From NCBI RefSeq assembly GCF_958450345.1, contig NC_088782.1, forward strand, positions 110,266,358 through 110,330,357: a DNA stretch of 64,000 nt. The letters run 5' to 3'. Shown piece after piece: positions 35,961 through 45,929 of the stretch. Every line of letters starts with the position of its first letter. Position 1 is the first letter of the stretch. The notes beneath the pieces were generated by a model. That model had not been told where the DNA came from. It worked only from the letters and a program-made list of their open reading frames with translations, and did no database searches. Both the position numbers and the translations under genes were made by a program. This DNA is from Calliphora vicina. Lineage: Eukaryota > Arthropoda > Insecta > Diptera > Calliphoridae.

Positions 35961-35966
35961 AATAAA
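35961..35966 (+). promoter_or_regulatory. Candidate polyadenylation signal of the SLC13 gene
   Basis: AATAAA lies 67 bp after the TAA stop, in AT-rich sequence. It is the first canonical hexamer downstream of the stop codon. Its use is inferred. Confidence 0.6.
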
Positions 35967-36572
35967 TACCTAAATATTTAATTATTTCTGTAAACACCAA
36001 ATTTTTCAAGTTTTATCTTTAGGATAAAGTTTTAATATTGTACTATATATACATAATTTATATGTGTGGGTTTTCAAAGAGAGTATGTGATTGTGTTGGT
36101 GTTAAAGTTAAGAAGGATAACTGGCGTCATATGGTTTTCCAACAGACTCGCATTAAAAAAAAAACTATTTTGTTGTTCTTTAGTCTTTGACCTGTGTGTG
36201 TTGTATAGATTATGGAGGCAAAAGTGTGGTGAAAAAGTTTGTTTTTAGCAGCCAAAGTTAAATACTTCCGTTAACAAACACACAGTTATAAATACATAGA
36301 TACATGTGAGAAAATCTCTCTTTAGGGGGTCTGGTTGGAAATAAGATGGTGTTTAAATAGTTTAGCTTTTAATTTCTATAATGAAAAGATTATTATTATT
36401 ATTTACAAGTAAAACGAGTTCCAAGTCACTTCTTTTAGAACAGGTACAAATGTTTTTCTGAATAATTTGCTGCAAACACTTCTATACCATTTCCAATTGA
36501 ATTTCAGAAATTTCCAATTATATTTCAGAATTTTGTGACCGAACGTTGTTATAATGGTATATTAAGCTCTCA
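35967..36572. other. 3' flank of the SLC13 gene, no features
   Basis: AT-rich sequence with a 60-codon ORF (36066-36248) that has no recognisable motif. No other structure was found. Confidence 0.5.
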
Positions 36573-36985
36573 TTAAGTATATTCTGGGCGTTTATCGGTC
36601 AATGCTCGCTTCAAGTAACCTGTGATATTCTGGCCAGATTTCAGCAGCTCATAAAGATCCTTTTGGTTCCACCAAATACATAGCATTACATTTGCACCAT
36701 GGATATTTGGCTTTGTTGTCGAATCGGCTGGGCGGCCGGGCTTCACATACGATCTCTTACGCTTAATCATTCTGTGCAAAACTGATTTTCTCTTTTAGCG
36801 TTCAAGCAGCATTTCGCTCATACAAAATTGTCTTTCAAGGTCTCCCATTTTGAAATTGCTGCTTGAGTAGCTCTCAATGATTTTGCAAGCTCTTGTTGCG
36901 TTTGCCAAAAATCTTCATGGAGTATTGAATCCAATTCTTCGTCTTCAAATTCGAAATCTAATCCAGATCGATGTAGTATTCTTCA
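36573..36985 (-). pseudogene. Mariner transposase relic
   Basis: On minus, the N-terminal part reads DEELDSILHED, WQTQQELAKS and ATQAAISK (about 36955-36845), matching the helix-turn-helix region of mariner transposases. After a frame-broken stretch, LHRM is joined to KRKRSYVKPGRPADSTTKPN, then IHGANVMLCIWW and YELLKSGQNITG (36779-36573). In mariner proteins the LHRI and KR-SYVKPG blocks are separated by the segment carrying the first catalytic Asp (GDEKW); here it is missing. The C-terminal catalytic part and both TIRs are also absent, so the relic is dead. Confidence 0.85.
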
Positions 36986-37009
36986 AACTTCACGACTTTT
37001 TTAAGGGCT

Positions 37010-37560
37010 GCGAACTGGCTGGCCAAGTATATGGGTAGAATATTCCGATTTACACTGATGGTAAAGCCGCTCAGAAATCTGTTAAGTATGTTATGGAAAT
37101 GACAACAATTTCTGCAGTTGAACTTTTTGAGTACCGGGATACCAAGGTGTTACTGAAAACTGTATTGTGAATTCACCGTCCAAATATAGCCTTCGTGCTT
37201 GGATGATGTGATTGACAGATTACTTGATGAACTGCTTTCATCGTTCAAACGATAGATTGAGAGTAGACCTATAGGGAGTTACTGGGTAATTAGATTCGAA
37301 CAAATTATTTTCTAAATAAATCTTCGAATGGAGAAACCCATATAGCCCAAGTATTACTGTCGTCGATCTGCAACATAACAGATCTCGTGATCGACTGCGG
37401 AATGTTGCAATCACTGGTCATTGTATCAAGTATTGGTGCTTCGATAGACGTGCTTCACTATCACTATTAAATCATTCATATAATGACTTCAGTAGAGTTA
37501 AAGATAGTATTTCGAATTCTGCAGATAAGTGTATGAGGAAAATCGCTTTCCTCTTCTAGA
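37010..37560 (+). pseudogene. Non-LTR retrotransposon RNase H relic
   Basis: Broken + frames show IYTDGKAAQKSV (about 37048-37083), the D-G start of RNase H. Further on, near 37398-37430, RNVAITGHCIKYWCFDRR corresponds to the LITGHCLIGTHARR block of the 17.7-kb relic. Stops and deletions occur throughout. It is another decayed member of the class at 17100 and 56400. Confidence 0.6.
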
Positions 37561-38285
37561 TCCCCTATTACCAAGGTGTCGATTTACCGCATTCGTGATC
37601 GAAAAATAATTTCGATATCGAAATTATAATAATATGTACTAAATTCTTGCTGAATAATAAAAATACGATCAATTTTACTACATATCGATTGCTGTAATTC
37701 GGTCCCAGGTATTACAACGGAACTCAAGAAGGACTCTTGCTTTTTACTCTAAAAAGTTGGATACATGTATAAGCTAACCTCTAGGGACGGGTTTTTGACT
37801 TGAAGATTGGATATTAAATTAAGTTTAATCTATTAATATTGTTTATGGGTCGTCGATTATTTTGTTACAAATAAATCCCAAAGTATAAATAACAGAAAAA
37901 ATAGATCATTCCAGAACTAAGGAAGTTTGTATTTGAAAATACAACACTGTTATACACACGAAAATAGAACATGCTCTAATTGCCAAAAATGTCACGAGTA
38001 ATACACATGTATTTTACATACACAAAGTTTCATGTGGATCACACGGTATGTATATGTTTACATATGGAAAAATGTCCCAATACATGGCACAAAACACAAG
38101 CAATACATGCCGTCTGATCCCCCTTTAAGATTGATGAGAATATATTTTTTCCAAACAACTATATTCCAAACTTTTTAATCTTATTTTTTACTGTTTAAGA
38201 AACAAATTAGATTCTTTAATTGTTACAACCAAATAACAACAGGTTAACGGCAGTTTATTATTATATCCAGCATCAAAAAAGATGG
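37561..38285. other. No confident features
   Basis: Mixed AT-rich sequence. The 37960-38110 part, with CACATGTATTTTACATACAC and TACATATGG-type words, is rich in short dyads but matches no repeat elsewhere in the window. Confidence 0.45.
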
Positions 38286-38395
38286 GTGGGGGGATATATT
38301 GAGTTTGTCATTCCGTTTGTAACATATTGAAATATTGGTCGTAGAAGCAAAAAGTCTGTCTGTCAGTTGAAAGGTTCCAAATAAAAGCAGTTAGC
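38286..38395 (-). mobile_element. Fragment of a mini-me-like right end
   Basis: GAGTTTGTCATTCCGTTTGTAA (in two parts: GAGTTTGTCATTCCG and TTTGTAACATATTG) and GTCTGTCTGTCAGTTGAA correspond to the inverted right end of the mini-me-like copies (compare 39374-39495). The middle is deleted. Confidence 0.6.
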
Positions 38396-38456
38396 TGGGG
38401 GAAATTTCCCAAAAATTCATTTTGGGGGCATTTACATTATGACTTTAAGTCATGAC

Positions 38457-38931
38457 TAGGCTTTTTAATTTCCCGACATTTTTGGTTCCCGGGAATCGGG
38501 AAATTTTTTTTTACATTCCCGGGTACCCGGCTATTCCCGAAATATATAATGATACTGTAAATTAGGAATATTATAGCCAAATTTCATATAAAAACTTAGT
38601 GTTATAATTATTAAATATCAGAGCTTCGAATTAATTAATAAAATTTGAGCTTAATTCACTAAAATCTTAATTCGTAATTACAAAAATGTCAGCATTTCGT
38701 CCATAAATCCTATACTAATATTTAATTTTTTAGATTCATTCTAAAGCCTTTGTTTAAACTGAATTAGTTTTAAAGTTAATTAATAATAGAATTTATTCAA
38801 ACTTTGAATGATTCAATTTTTGTTAAATCAAATCATTTACAAAATTAATTGGAAAAATTTTCTTTTTGTACTAGATTTTAATTGAAGAAAAATTTAATCA
38901 TTTAATAAATTTTTGAAGCTACAGTGCAACT
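38457..38931. mobile_element. hAT-like element copy 2, interrupted at right
   Basis: It starts TAGGCTTTTTAATTTCCCG and follows the 14275 copy closely (CCCGGGTACCCGGCTATTCC, then GATACTGTAAATTAGGAATA and CCAAATTTCATATAAAAAC) for about 475 bp. It breaks off at TTTTTGAAGCTA, where a pogo-like terminus begins. The right terminus is not recovered. Confidence 0.8.
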
Positions 38932-39338
38932 TCGACAATCCGGACACATATAGTTTTAGGCTCGGTCGGATTATCGAGTTGTCCGCACTATAGCAGTGAA
39001 AATTCTTGAAATAATCTGAGTGAATTAAAACATGAATCTACTCTTTTGGTGCATATATATTTATTCAAAAACCAAAATTCCTCTAATCCTGATTTTCTAC
39101 TTATTTCATAACTTTTCTATTTCCTAAAAGAAATTTTTATATTCAGTCCAATTATGAATAAAAAATCCGCTGGAGTTTTTCCCTTCTCCCATTTTTATTG
39201 AATTTGAATAGCAAAAATGGGAAAAGGGAAAAAACTCCCGCGGATTTTTTATTCATAATTGGACTGAATATAAAAATTTCAATACATTATTTTGGTTCAA
39301 ATGTTAACGGGTCCACATTATAGGTATACGGAATACAT
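38932..39338. mobile_element. pogo/Tigger-like non-autonomous element fragment
   Basis: CAGTGCAACTTCGACAATCC immediately follows a TA dinucleotide, the expected target of pogo-type elements, and is in the CAGT-start, 'AATCCGGAC' style of their TIRs. Internal GGATTATCGAGTTGTCCG repeats this text in inverse. A fold-back element sits inside at 39130-39280, and a mini-me copy abuts the right side, so the right TIR is lost. Classification rests on the terminal sequence only. Confidence 0.55.
39130..39280. mobile_element. 151-bp fold-back element, copy 1
   Basis: The two arms are nearly perfect inverse copies: CAGTCCAATTATGAATAAAA / TTTTATTCATAATTGGACTG, GGAGTTTTTCCCTT / AAGGGAAAAAACTCC. The loop is about 15-20 bp around GAATTTGAATAG. 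A diverged copy of the whole hairpin is at 57421-57553. Confidence 0.85.
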
Positions 39339-40049
39339 TTTTATACCCTTCACCTTCGTGAGAAGGGTATATATAAGTTTGTCATTCCGTTTGTAATTTC
39401 TACATTTTTCATTTCCGACCATATAAAGTATATATATTCTGGATCCTTATAGATAGCGGAGTCGATTAAGCCATGTCCGTCTGTCTGTCTGTTGAAATCA
39501 GTTTTCTGAAGACACCAGATATCTTCGGGATCCAAATCTTCAATAATTCTGTCAGACATGCTTTCGAGAATTTTGCTATTTAAAATCAGCAAAATCGGTC
39601 CACAAATGGCTGAGATATGAGGAAAAAACCAAGACAACCTAGATTTTTGACATATTTTTGACCTATATCTGGATTACTAAGACATTAATATAGACAATAT
39701 GGATATCTAATGATAGATATTTCAAAGACATTTGCAACGACGTATATAAGACCATAGTAAGTTGGACCTACAATGGGTCAAAATCGGGAAACAAATTTTT
39801 AACCCGAATTTTTTTTTTCAAAAAAAAAAATTTAAAAAACCAAAAAAAAATTTTTTAAAATTTAAAAAAAAAAAATTTTAATTTAAAAAAATTAAAATAA
39901 TCGAAAAAAAATTTTTCCAAAAAATGAAAAAAACAACTAAAAAAAAAATTAAATTTTGTTTACCTAAAAATATTTAAAATTTTGAAGTATAATTTGGTGA
40001 AGGGTATATAAGATTCGGCACAGCCGAATATAGCACTCTTACTTGTTTT
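39339..40049 (-). mobile_element. mini-me/DINE-1-like element, near full length
   Basis: On minus it runs from ACAAGTAAGAGTGCTATATT and the TTCGGCTGTGCCGAA hairpin (about 40010-40033), through A/T homopolymers, the core (39560-39760) and the GTCY tract (39474-39492), to the right hairpin ACCCTTCTCACGAAGG / CCTTCACC at 39341-39368. It is the cleanest copy in the window. A 95-codon ORF spanning it is not a gene. Confidence 0.9.
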
Positions 40050-40139
40050 ATTTTCTAATTATTTTTTTTTCGAATCAAGACTTTTGTAAAATATCCACTA
40101 TTATTTTGAAGTTAATGTGTTTTATGTTTGCGAAATTAG

Positions 40140-40235
40140 ACAAACACCTTGCCCCCATACAAATGTCCCTCGGAATATTTTTTTAGGAGTCATAAATATT
40201 TCGATTATGCGGCAATACAGATTTAAGATCATGAA
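40140..40235. repeat. Short dispersed repeat B, copy 1
   Basis: CCCCCATACAAATGTCCC, GTCATAAATATTTCGATTATG and GCGGCAATAC-type words match 55535-55620 with substitutions. Both copies lie next to the left terminus of a mini-me-like element (ends at 40049 and 55658). Confidence 0.6.
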
Positions 40236-40369
40236 TTTTGAACTCAATATATTAATTGGAAATTTTCAGAGTTTGAGCATTTGCTTACTTTTTTTTTCAA
40301 TTTCCAAAGATTTTTACCATTGTCTATATAATTCCTATAGGGTCCTTTTTTTAAAAAAAGGTATATAAA

Positions 40370-42010
40370 TAGTACTCTCTTTTCAAATACGCATACACAC
40401 ATAAATTATGACGTTTTCAGCTTATTTGAAAGGAAGTCATAAAAAAACCTACAAATATTTATGTATCCTAACTTATTTTTAATACTCTTTGGGGGATATT
40501 TATAGAACTCCTTATAGTAATAATGTTTGTTAACAAAAATACAACAAAAAAAAATACAGAAATTTTCAATCAAATACAACAAAAATAGAAACTTACATAG
40601 ATTTCTAAGAATTATAATCCAAATCAATAAACGTATTAAAACGAGTAACGAACCATACAAAATGAAACGTAATGGCTTTAATGTTGTAGTTGTTGTTTAA
40701 ATTTTTTAAAGTAATTTGAGATTTTTCTTTAAAAAAAAATCAATTTTTCTTTAGCTTTTATTAAGAATTTTATTTGCTTTTTTTGTTATAAAAGAATTAA
40801 TTTTTTTAGTTATTTTTAGAGATTCTTTTTTTTCAGCTATTTATTATTTGTAAATATTTTTTTGTTGTAATTTCCCTTTTATTTTATAAGAATTTTCTTT
40901 TGTTTTAAAGATTTTGTACATATTTTTTTGGATTTTTCTTTTTTTTTCTTGATTTTTATTTTCAATTATGCTTCTTAACTTGGCCAACAAAACTGCAAAC
41001 ACAAATAAATAATAACAATAATAACAAAAACAACAAAAACTTGAAGAATAAGAGCTTAAGCCTGAGTGAGCGCAGTTTTTCTTCACAAACAAGTTATTCA
41101 CCTCTCGTGGAGAGTGAAAATTCACCACCGTATGAACGACCGAGACCGTACAACACTTTGAATCAATTACCTTTTAAACTTATATATATTTTTTTTTGTT
41201 ATTTTTATTTTTGGTAAATGTATATTTCTTATTTTTTCTTTTTAGTGCGCAACATAAAATCGATATTAAGGATTTTTTTCTTTTTTTATACAACTTCTTA
41301 TTTTTCAACACTTTACACACAAACTATAGAAATGTTTGTATAAAATTTTCTTAAATTCTTCATTTGTTAACCATAATTTGTTTTCAAAAAATTTTTATCA
41401 AAAATATTTATTTTCTTTTAGGCTTTTAATTGAAAATATTAATTCTGTGTTTTTGTTTGTTTTTTTTTTTCACTAAATTCTAGAAAAGAAAATTTGTAAT
41501 TTTTTTTTAAATTTTTTGTGGCCACTGTGAAAAAAACACAAACGTAATAACGAAACCGAGCTCTCAAAAAGGTAGTTAACTACTGAATACATTTTTAGCC
41601 ATCTTGCAGATACAAAGGAGCGGCTAAATCATTTAACAACAAACTCCAACATGCGCATACCAAATAATGGTTAAAACTCTCATTTATTTTTCCCATTCAA
41701 AACACTGTCTCTCCCCCACTGTGTGTGCTGCTCTCTTTCATCTGCTTCTTTCTATCTTTTACACTGTAATAATTCACCATTGCTGCACAATGTTTTTGAA
41801 TGATTTTTCCTTCTTTACCTTTTTTTTATATTTTTCTTCTCATTGTTGTTTGTCCATTTGTCCGGGTGTCTTAACAAATTGTATAATTTGTGTGTTTTTA
41901 TACTTGTATCTTTGTATCTGCATGTGTATCTGTAGTTTTTTTTTGTTGGTTTGTTTTCTTCGCTCAAATCCAGTTTTGAGCATTAAGAACAGCAAATACT
42001 AATTCAACCA
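40370..42010. other. T- and A-rich region, possible unassigned 5' region
   Basis: Extreme homopolymer content dominates. A less AT-rich patch at about 41050-41170 on minus contains CGGTCTCGGTCGTTCAT followed by AACAAC-rich sequence, as in fly 5' leaders. No splice-supported exon was found. ORFs of 94 (minus, 40844-41128) and 111 (plus, 41667-42002) codons are low-complexity. Confidence 0.4.
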
Positions 42011-42036
42011 CCAGCCAGCCAGCCAGCCAGCCAGCC
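42011..42036 (+). repeat. (CCAG)n microsatellite
   Basis: Six and a half perfect CCAG units. Confidence 0.95.
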
Positions 42037-42229
42037 ATGTTAATAGTACTTTTCGTTTGTTGTAGCAGCAGCAGCATAACAACAAACACAGCTACACTAT
42101 GTTTTAAATCTACGTTAATGTATCTTACCATAGTTTAATGTGTTTTTCCGGGAAGGCAAACGAATGGCTCCCAAAAGAAGGTTAGCTAAAATAGGCATGA
42201 TCTAACACCCAGCCACATTTCTAAGAAAA

Positions 42230-44560
42230 CTGTCCAAATTTAGCTTCCATCGTAGGGTTTTAGATACGCCCAGTTTAGCTTTATGTAGTCTTAGATTAGC
42301 TTTAATCGTAGTTCTTTATAAAGTCAAATTTAAGCTTCGATCACAGATCTTTATAAAGTCTTAGATTAGCAACAATCGTGGGTCTTTATTAGTTTTAACC
42401 GCAGGTCTTAATAAAGTCGTAGATTAGCTTCAATCGAAGGTAGTAGATTAGCTTTAATCTAAGGGGTTTATAAAACCTTAGATTAGCTTCAATCGAAGGT
42501 CTTTATAAAGTCACAGATTAGCTTCAATCGTAGGTCTTTATAATGTCTTAGATTAGCTTCAGTCTTAGATTAGTTCAGTCATAGGACTTTATAAAGTCTT
42601 AGATTAGCTTCAATAATAGGTCTTTATAAAGTCATTGATTAGCTTCAATCGAAGGTCTTAATAAAGTCTTAGATTAACTTCAGTCATAGGTCTTTATAAA
42701 GTCTATGATTAGCTTCAGTCATAGGTCTTTATAGTCTTAGATTAGCTTCAATCGTTGGTCTTTATTAGCTTCAATCGAAGGTCTTTATAAAGTCATAGAT
42801 TAGCTCCAATCGAATGTCATTATTAGCTTCAACCGCAGGGTTTTATAAAGTCTAAGATTAGTTTCAATCGAAGGTCTTTATAATGTCTTAGATTATCTTT
42901 AATCGTAGGTCTTTATAAAGTCATAGATTAGCTTCAATCGTAGGTCTTTATTATATTCAACAGCAGTTCTTTATAAAGTCTTATATTAGCTTCAATCGAA
43001 GGTCTTTATAAAGTCATATATTAGCTTCAATAATAGGTCTTTATAAAGTCATTGATTAGCTTCAATTGAAGGTCTTAATAAAGTCTTAGATTAACTTCAG
43101 TCATAGGTCTTTATAAAGTCTATGATTAGCTTCAGTCATAGGTCCTTATAAAGCCTTAAATTAGCTTCAATCGTGGGTCTTTATTAGCTTCGACCGGAGG
43201 GGTTTATAAAGTCTTAGATTAGCTTCAATTGAAGGTCTTTATAAAGTCATATATTAGCTTCAATAATAGGTCTTTATAAAGTCATTGATTAGCTTCAATT
43301 GAAGGTCTTAATAAAGTCTTAGATTAACTTCAGTCATAGGTCTTTATAAAGTCTATGATTAGCTTCAGTCATAGGTCTTTATAGAGTCTAAGATTAGCTT
43401 CAATCGTTGGTCTTTATTAGCCGGAGGTCTTTATAATGTCTTAGATTAGCTTCAGTCATAGATCTTTATAAAGCCTTAAATTAGCTTCAATCGTAGGTCT
43501 TTATAAGCTCCAACCGGAGGTCTTTATAAAGTCTTAGATTAGCTTCAGTCATAGGGTTTATAGAGTCTTAGATTAGCTACAATCGTGGGTCTATATTAGT
43601 TTCAACCGCAAGTCTTTATAAAGTCGTAGATTAGCATCAATCGTAGGTCTTTATAATTTCATAGATTAGCTTCAGACACAGGTCTTTATAAAGTTTTAGA
43701 TTAGCATCAATCGTAGGTCTTAATAAAGTCATAGATTAGCTTCAATCGAAAGTCTTTATAAAGTAATATATTAGCTTCAATCGAAGGTCTATATAAAGTC
43801 ATAGATCAGATTCAATCGAATCATAAAGTCTAAGATTAGCATCAATCGTAGGTCTTTATAATGTCTTAGATTAGCTTCAGTCACAGGTCTTAGATTAGTT
43901 AAGTCATAGGACTTTATAAAGTCTTAGATTAGCTTAAATCGTAGGGCTTTATTAGCTTCAACCCTAGGTCTTTATAAAGTCTTAGATTAGCTTCAATCGA
44001 ATGTCTTTATTAGCTTCAACCCTAGGTCTTTATAAAGCCTTAAATTAGCTTCAATCGTAGGTCTTTATTAGCTTCAACCGGAGGTCTTTATAAAGCCTTA
44101 GATTAGCTTCAGTCATAGGTCTTTATAGAGTCTTAGATTAGCTTCAATCGTTGGTCTTTATTAGCTTCAATGTCTTAGATTAGCTTCAGTCATAGGTCTT
44201 TATAAAGCCTTAAATTAGCTTCAATCGTAGGTCTTTATAAGCTCCAATCGAAGGTCTTAGTAAAGTCTTAGATTAGCTTCAATTGAAGTTCTTTATAAAG
44301 TCATAGATTAGCTTCCATCAATGGACTTTATAAAGTCATAGATTAGCTCCAATCGAATCTTTATAAAGCCTTAGATTAGCTTCAATCGTAGGTCTTTATA
44401 AAGTCATAGATCAATCGTAGGTCTTTATATTGTATTAGTTTAGATTCATTTGCAAGTCTTTTTAAATTCTTAGGTCATCTACAATCGTTCGTCTTTATGT
44501 TCACCCATATAATCTTAAATCTTAGGTCTTTATGTAGTCAGATTTTAACACCCAATTTGA
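42230..44560 (+). repeat. 35-bp satellite block 2, + orientation
   Basis: About 2.3 kb of monomers of type CTTAGATTAGCTTCAATCGT + AGGTCTTTATAAAGT. Truncated monomers of about 18-20 bp (GGTCTTTATTAGCTTCAA) are frequent. A characteristic set (AGATTAACTTCAGTCATAGG followed by CTATGATTAGCTTCAGTC) recurs at 42671, 43088 and 43321, marking block duplications. The next large block (45930-48095) has the opposite orientation. Confidence 0.95.
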
Positions 44561-44689
44561 AGAGTGTGTAATTTGGATGGATTTGCCTCCAGTGGTACAA
44601 AATCTACATTATTAGTGGAATGATATCAAATCGGGCCAGAAATATGAAGGCACTCTGTGCTGTTCAAGAAACTTCTTAGGGAATTTTGT

Positions 44690-45060
44690 TTGTTTTTTTG
44701 TCCATCAGCCACATAGAATAAGTTTCATCATCCAATTACACAACAGGTGTATTTTTTTTATAAAATTTGACCTCAACTTTACGAGCTGTTTTTCTGATAG
44801 AACTGTTCGAAACTCTTTGAAAGAATTGTTCGACTTCTTTTGCCTTACCAATATTTGTTAGATCGGTTTTTCTTCCTGATCCAGGTTTTCTTTCAATAGT
44901 CAAGTCTTACTTATACTGTTTAATGGCTTTTTAAACAGTGTGACATGAACCTTAAGATCTTTTGCTATTTTTTTGAAAGTCCATATTGAATTTTTTGAAA
45001 AGTTTTAATTATTTTTTCACGTACTTTTTTTGGTGACCTTTTTGACCGCAATAACAGTTG
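44690..45060 (-). pseudogene. Tc1/mariner-superfamily transposase N-terminal relic
   Basis: Broken minus frames show REKIIKTFQK and VSCH/MSHCLKSH-like helix-turn-helix text, then RKTDLTNIGKAKEVEQFFQR and SIRKTARKVEVKFYKK, and finally LDDETYSMWLMDKKTNKIP near 44695-44745. The DDETY block corresponds to the first catalytic Asp region of the superfamily. Several stops and a frameshift are present and the rest of the catalytic domain is missing. The family is not the same as the mariner at 36573. Confidence 0.6.
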
Positions 45061-45169
45061 TAAATAATTGATTAGGAAAAGATAATATCTGACATATTTG
45101 TTGGATCAAGGATAAGTTTCGACTGGTATAAGTTTGTATATAAGTTTTGTTGACTCAGTCTTTAGCTAC

Positions 45170-45265
45170 AATTTTAGGTCAGCTTCAATCGTAAGTTTTT
45201 GTCTAGTCTAATATTTGCTTCAATCGTAGGTCTTTGTTTAGTCCAAGTTTAGCTTAACCTCCCCC
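45170..45265 (+). repeat. 35-bp satellite, small + fragment
   Basis: Three degenerate monomers (GGTCAGCTTCAATCGTAAG, TTTGCTTCAATCGTAGGTC, GTCCAAGTTTAGCTT) lie between the transposase relic and the GACA microsatellite. Confidence 0.8.
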
Positions 45266-45516
45266 TTAATTTAAAAGATTTGCCATCCCAGCATAATAAA
45301 TATTATGTGATGATGCCTACCACTACATCGGCATAAATAAAGCTGTATGGTTGATTGTTTGTTTTTAACATTAACTTTATACTACTATTTTTTTTATTTA
45401 TTTTTTTTTTTTTTAATTTTATATCTTTTTTCTCTTGTCGTTTTCTTTATTATTTATTCTTTCATTTACATGTATGTATCTTTCACTTTATCAATACATA
45501 TTTTATTAATAAAGTT

Positions 45517-45575
45517 GGAAACAGACAGACAGACATGCGGACGGGCGGACGGACGAACAAACAAACAGACCCCAA
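45517..45575 (+). repeat. (GACA/GACG/AACA)n microsatellite
   Basis: An imperfect tetranucleotide run, ACAGACAGACAGACATGCGG then ACGGGCGGACGGACGAACAA. It resembles the GTCY tract of mini-me-like elements, but no other part of that element is recognised here. Confidence 0.8.
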
Positions 45576-45929
45576 CATTTGGTAGATTTTGAAAAATACT
45601 TGTACAGCCAAAGATTGGTAAAAAAATAAAAATAAAAACAATATGATAAACACGGCGAGTAGTAATAAAATATGTAAATGCCATGAATAATTAAATAATT
45701 TTTTTTATTTGTAAACAAACTTAACGTTTGAATTATTATAACGTTATCATTAATTTTATTGAAATCAAAACTTTGACTCTGAAGTCCATACTTGAAATAA
45801 GTGATGCAAAAATCTTTGGATTTATTTTAAAGTGCGTAGATAAATGTTTTCATATTACCGTTAGCGAAATATAGCTAAATTAAGATTTAATATTTAATGA
45901 TTGATGCTTAAATTGGAGTACAAAAAGAA

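Noticed and set aside
41667..42002. 111-codon plus-strand ORF with many Cys and Phe, membrane-like
   Set aside because: Hydrophobicity follows from T-rich DNA; ends in a microsatellite flank and has no support.
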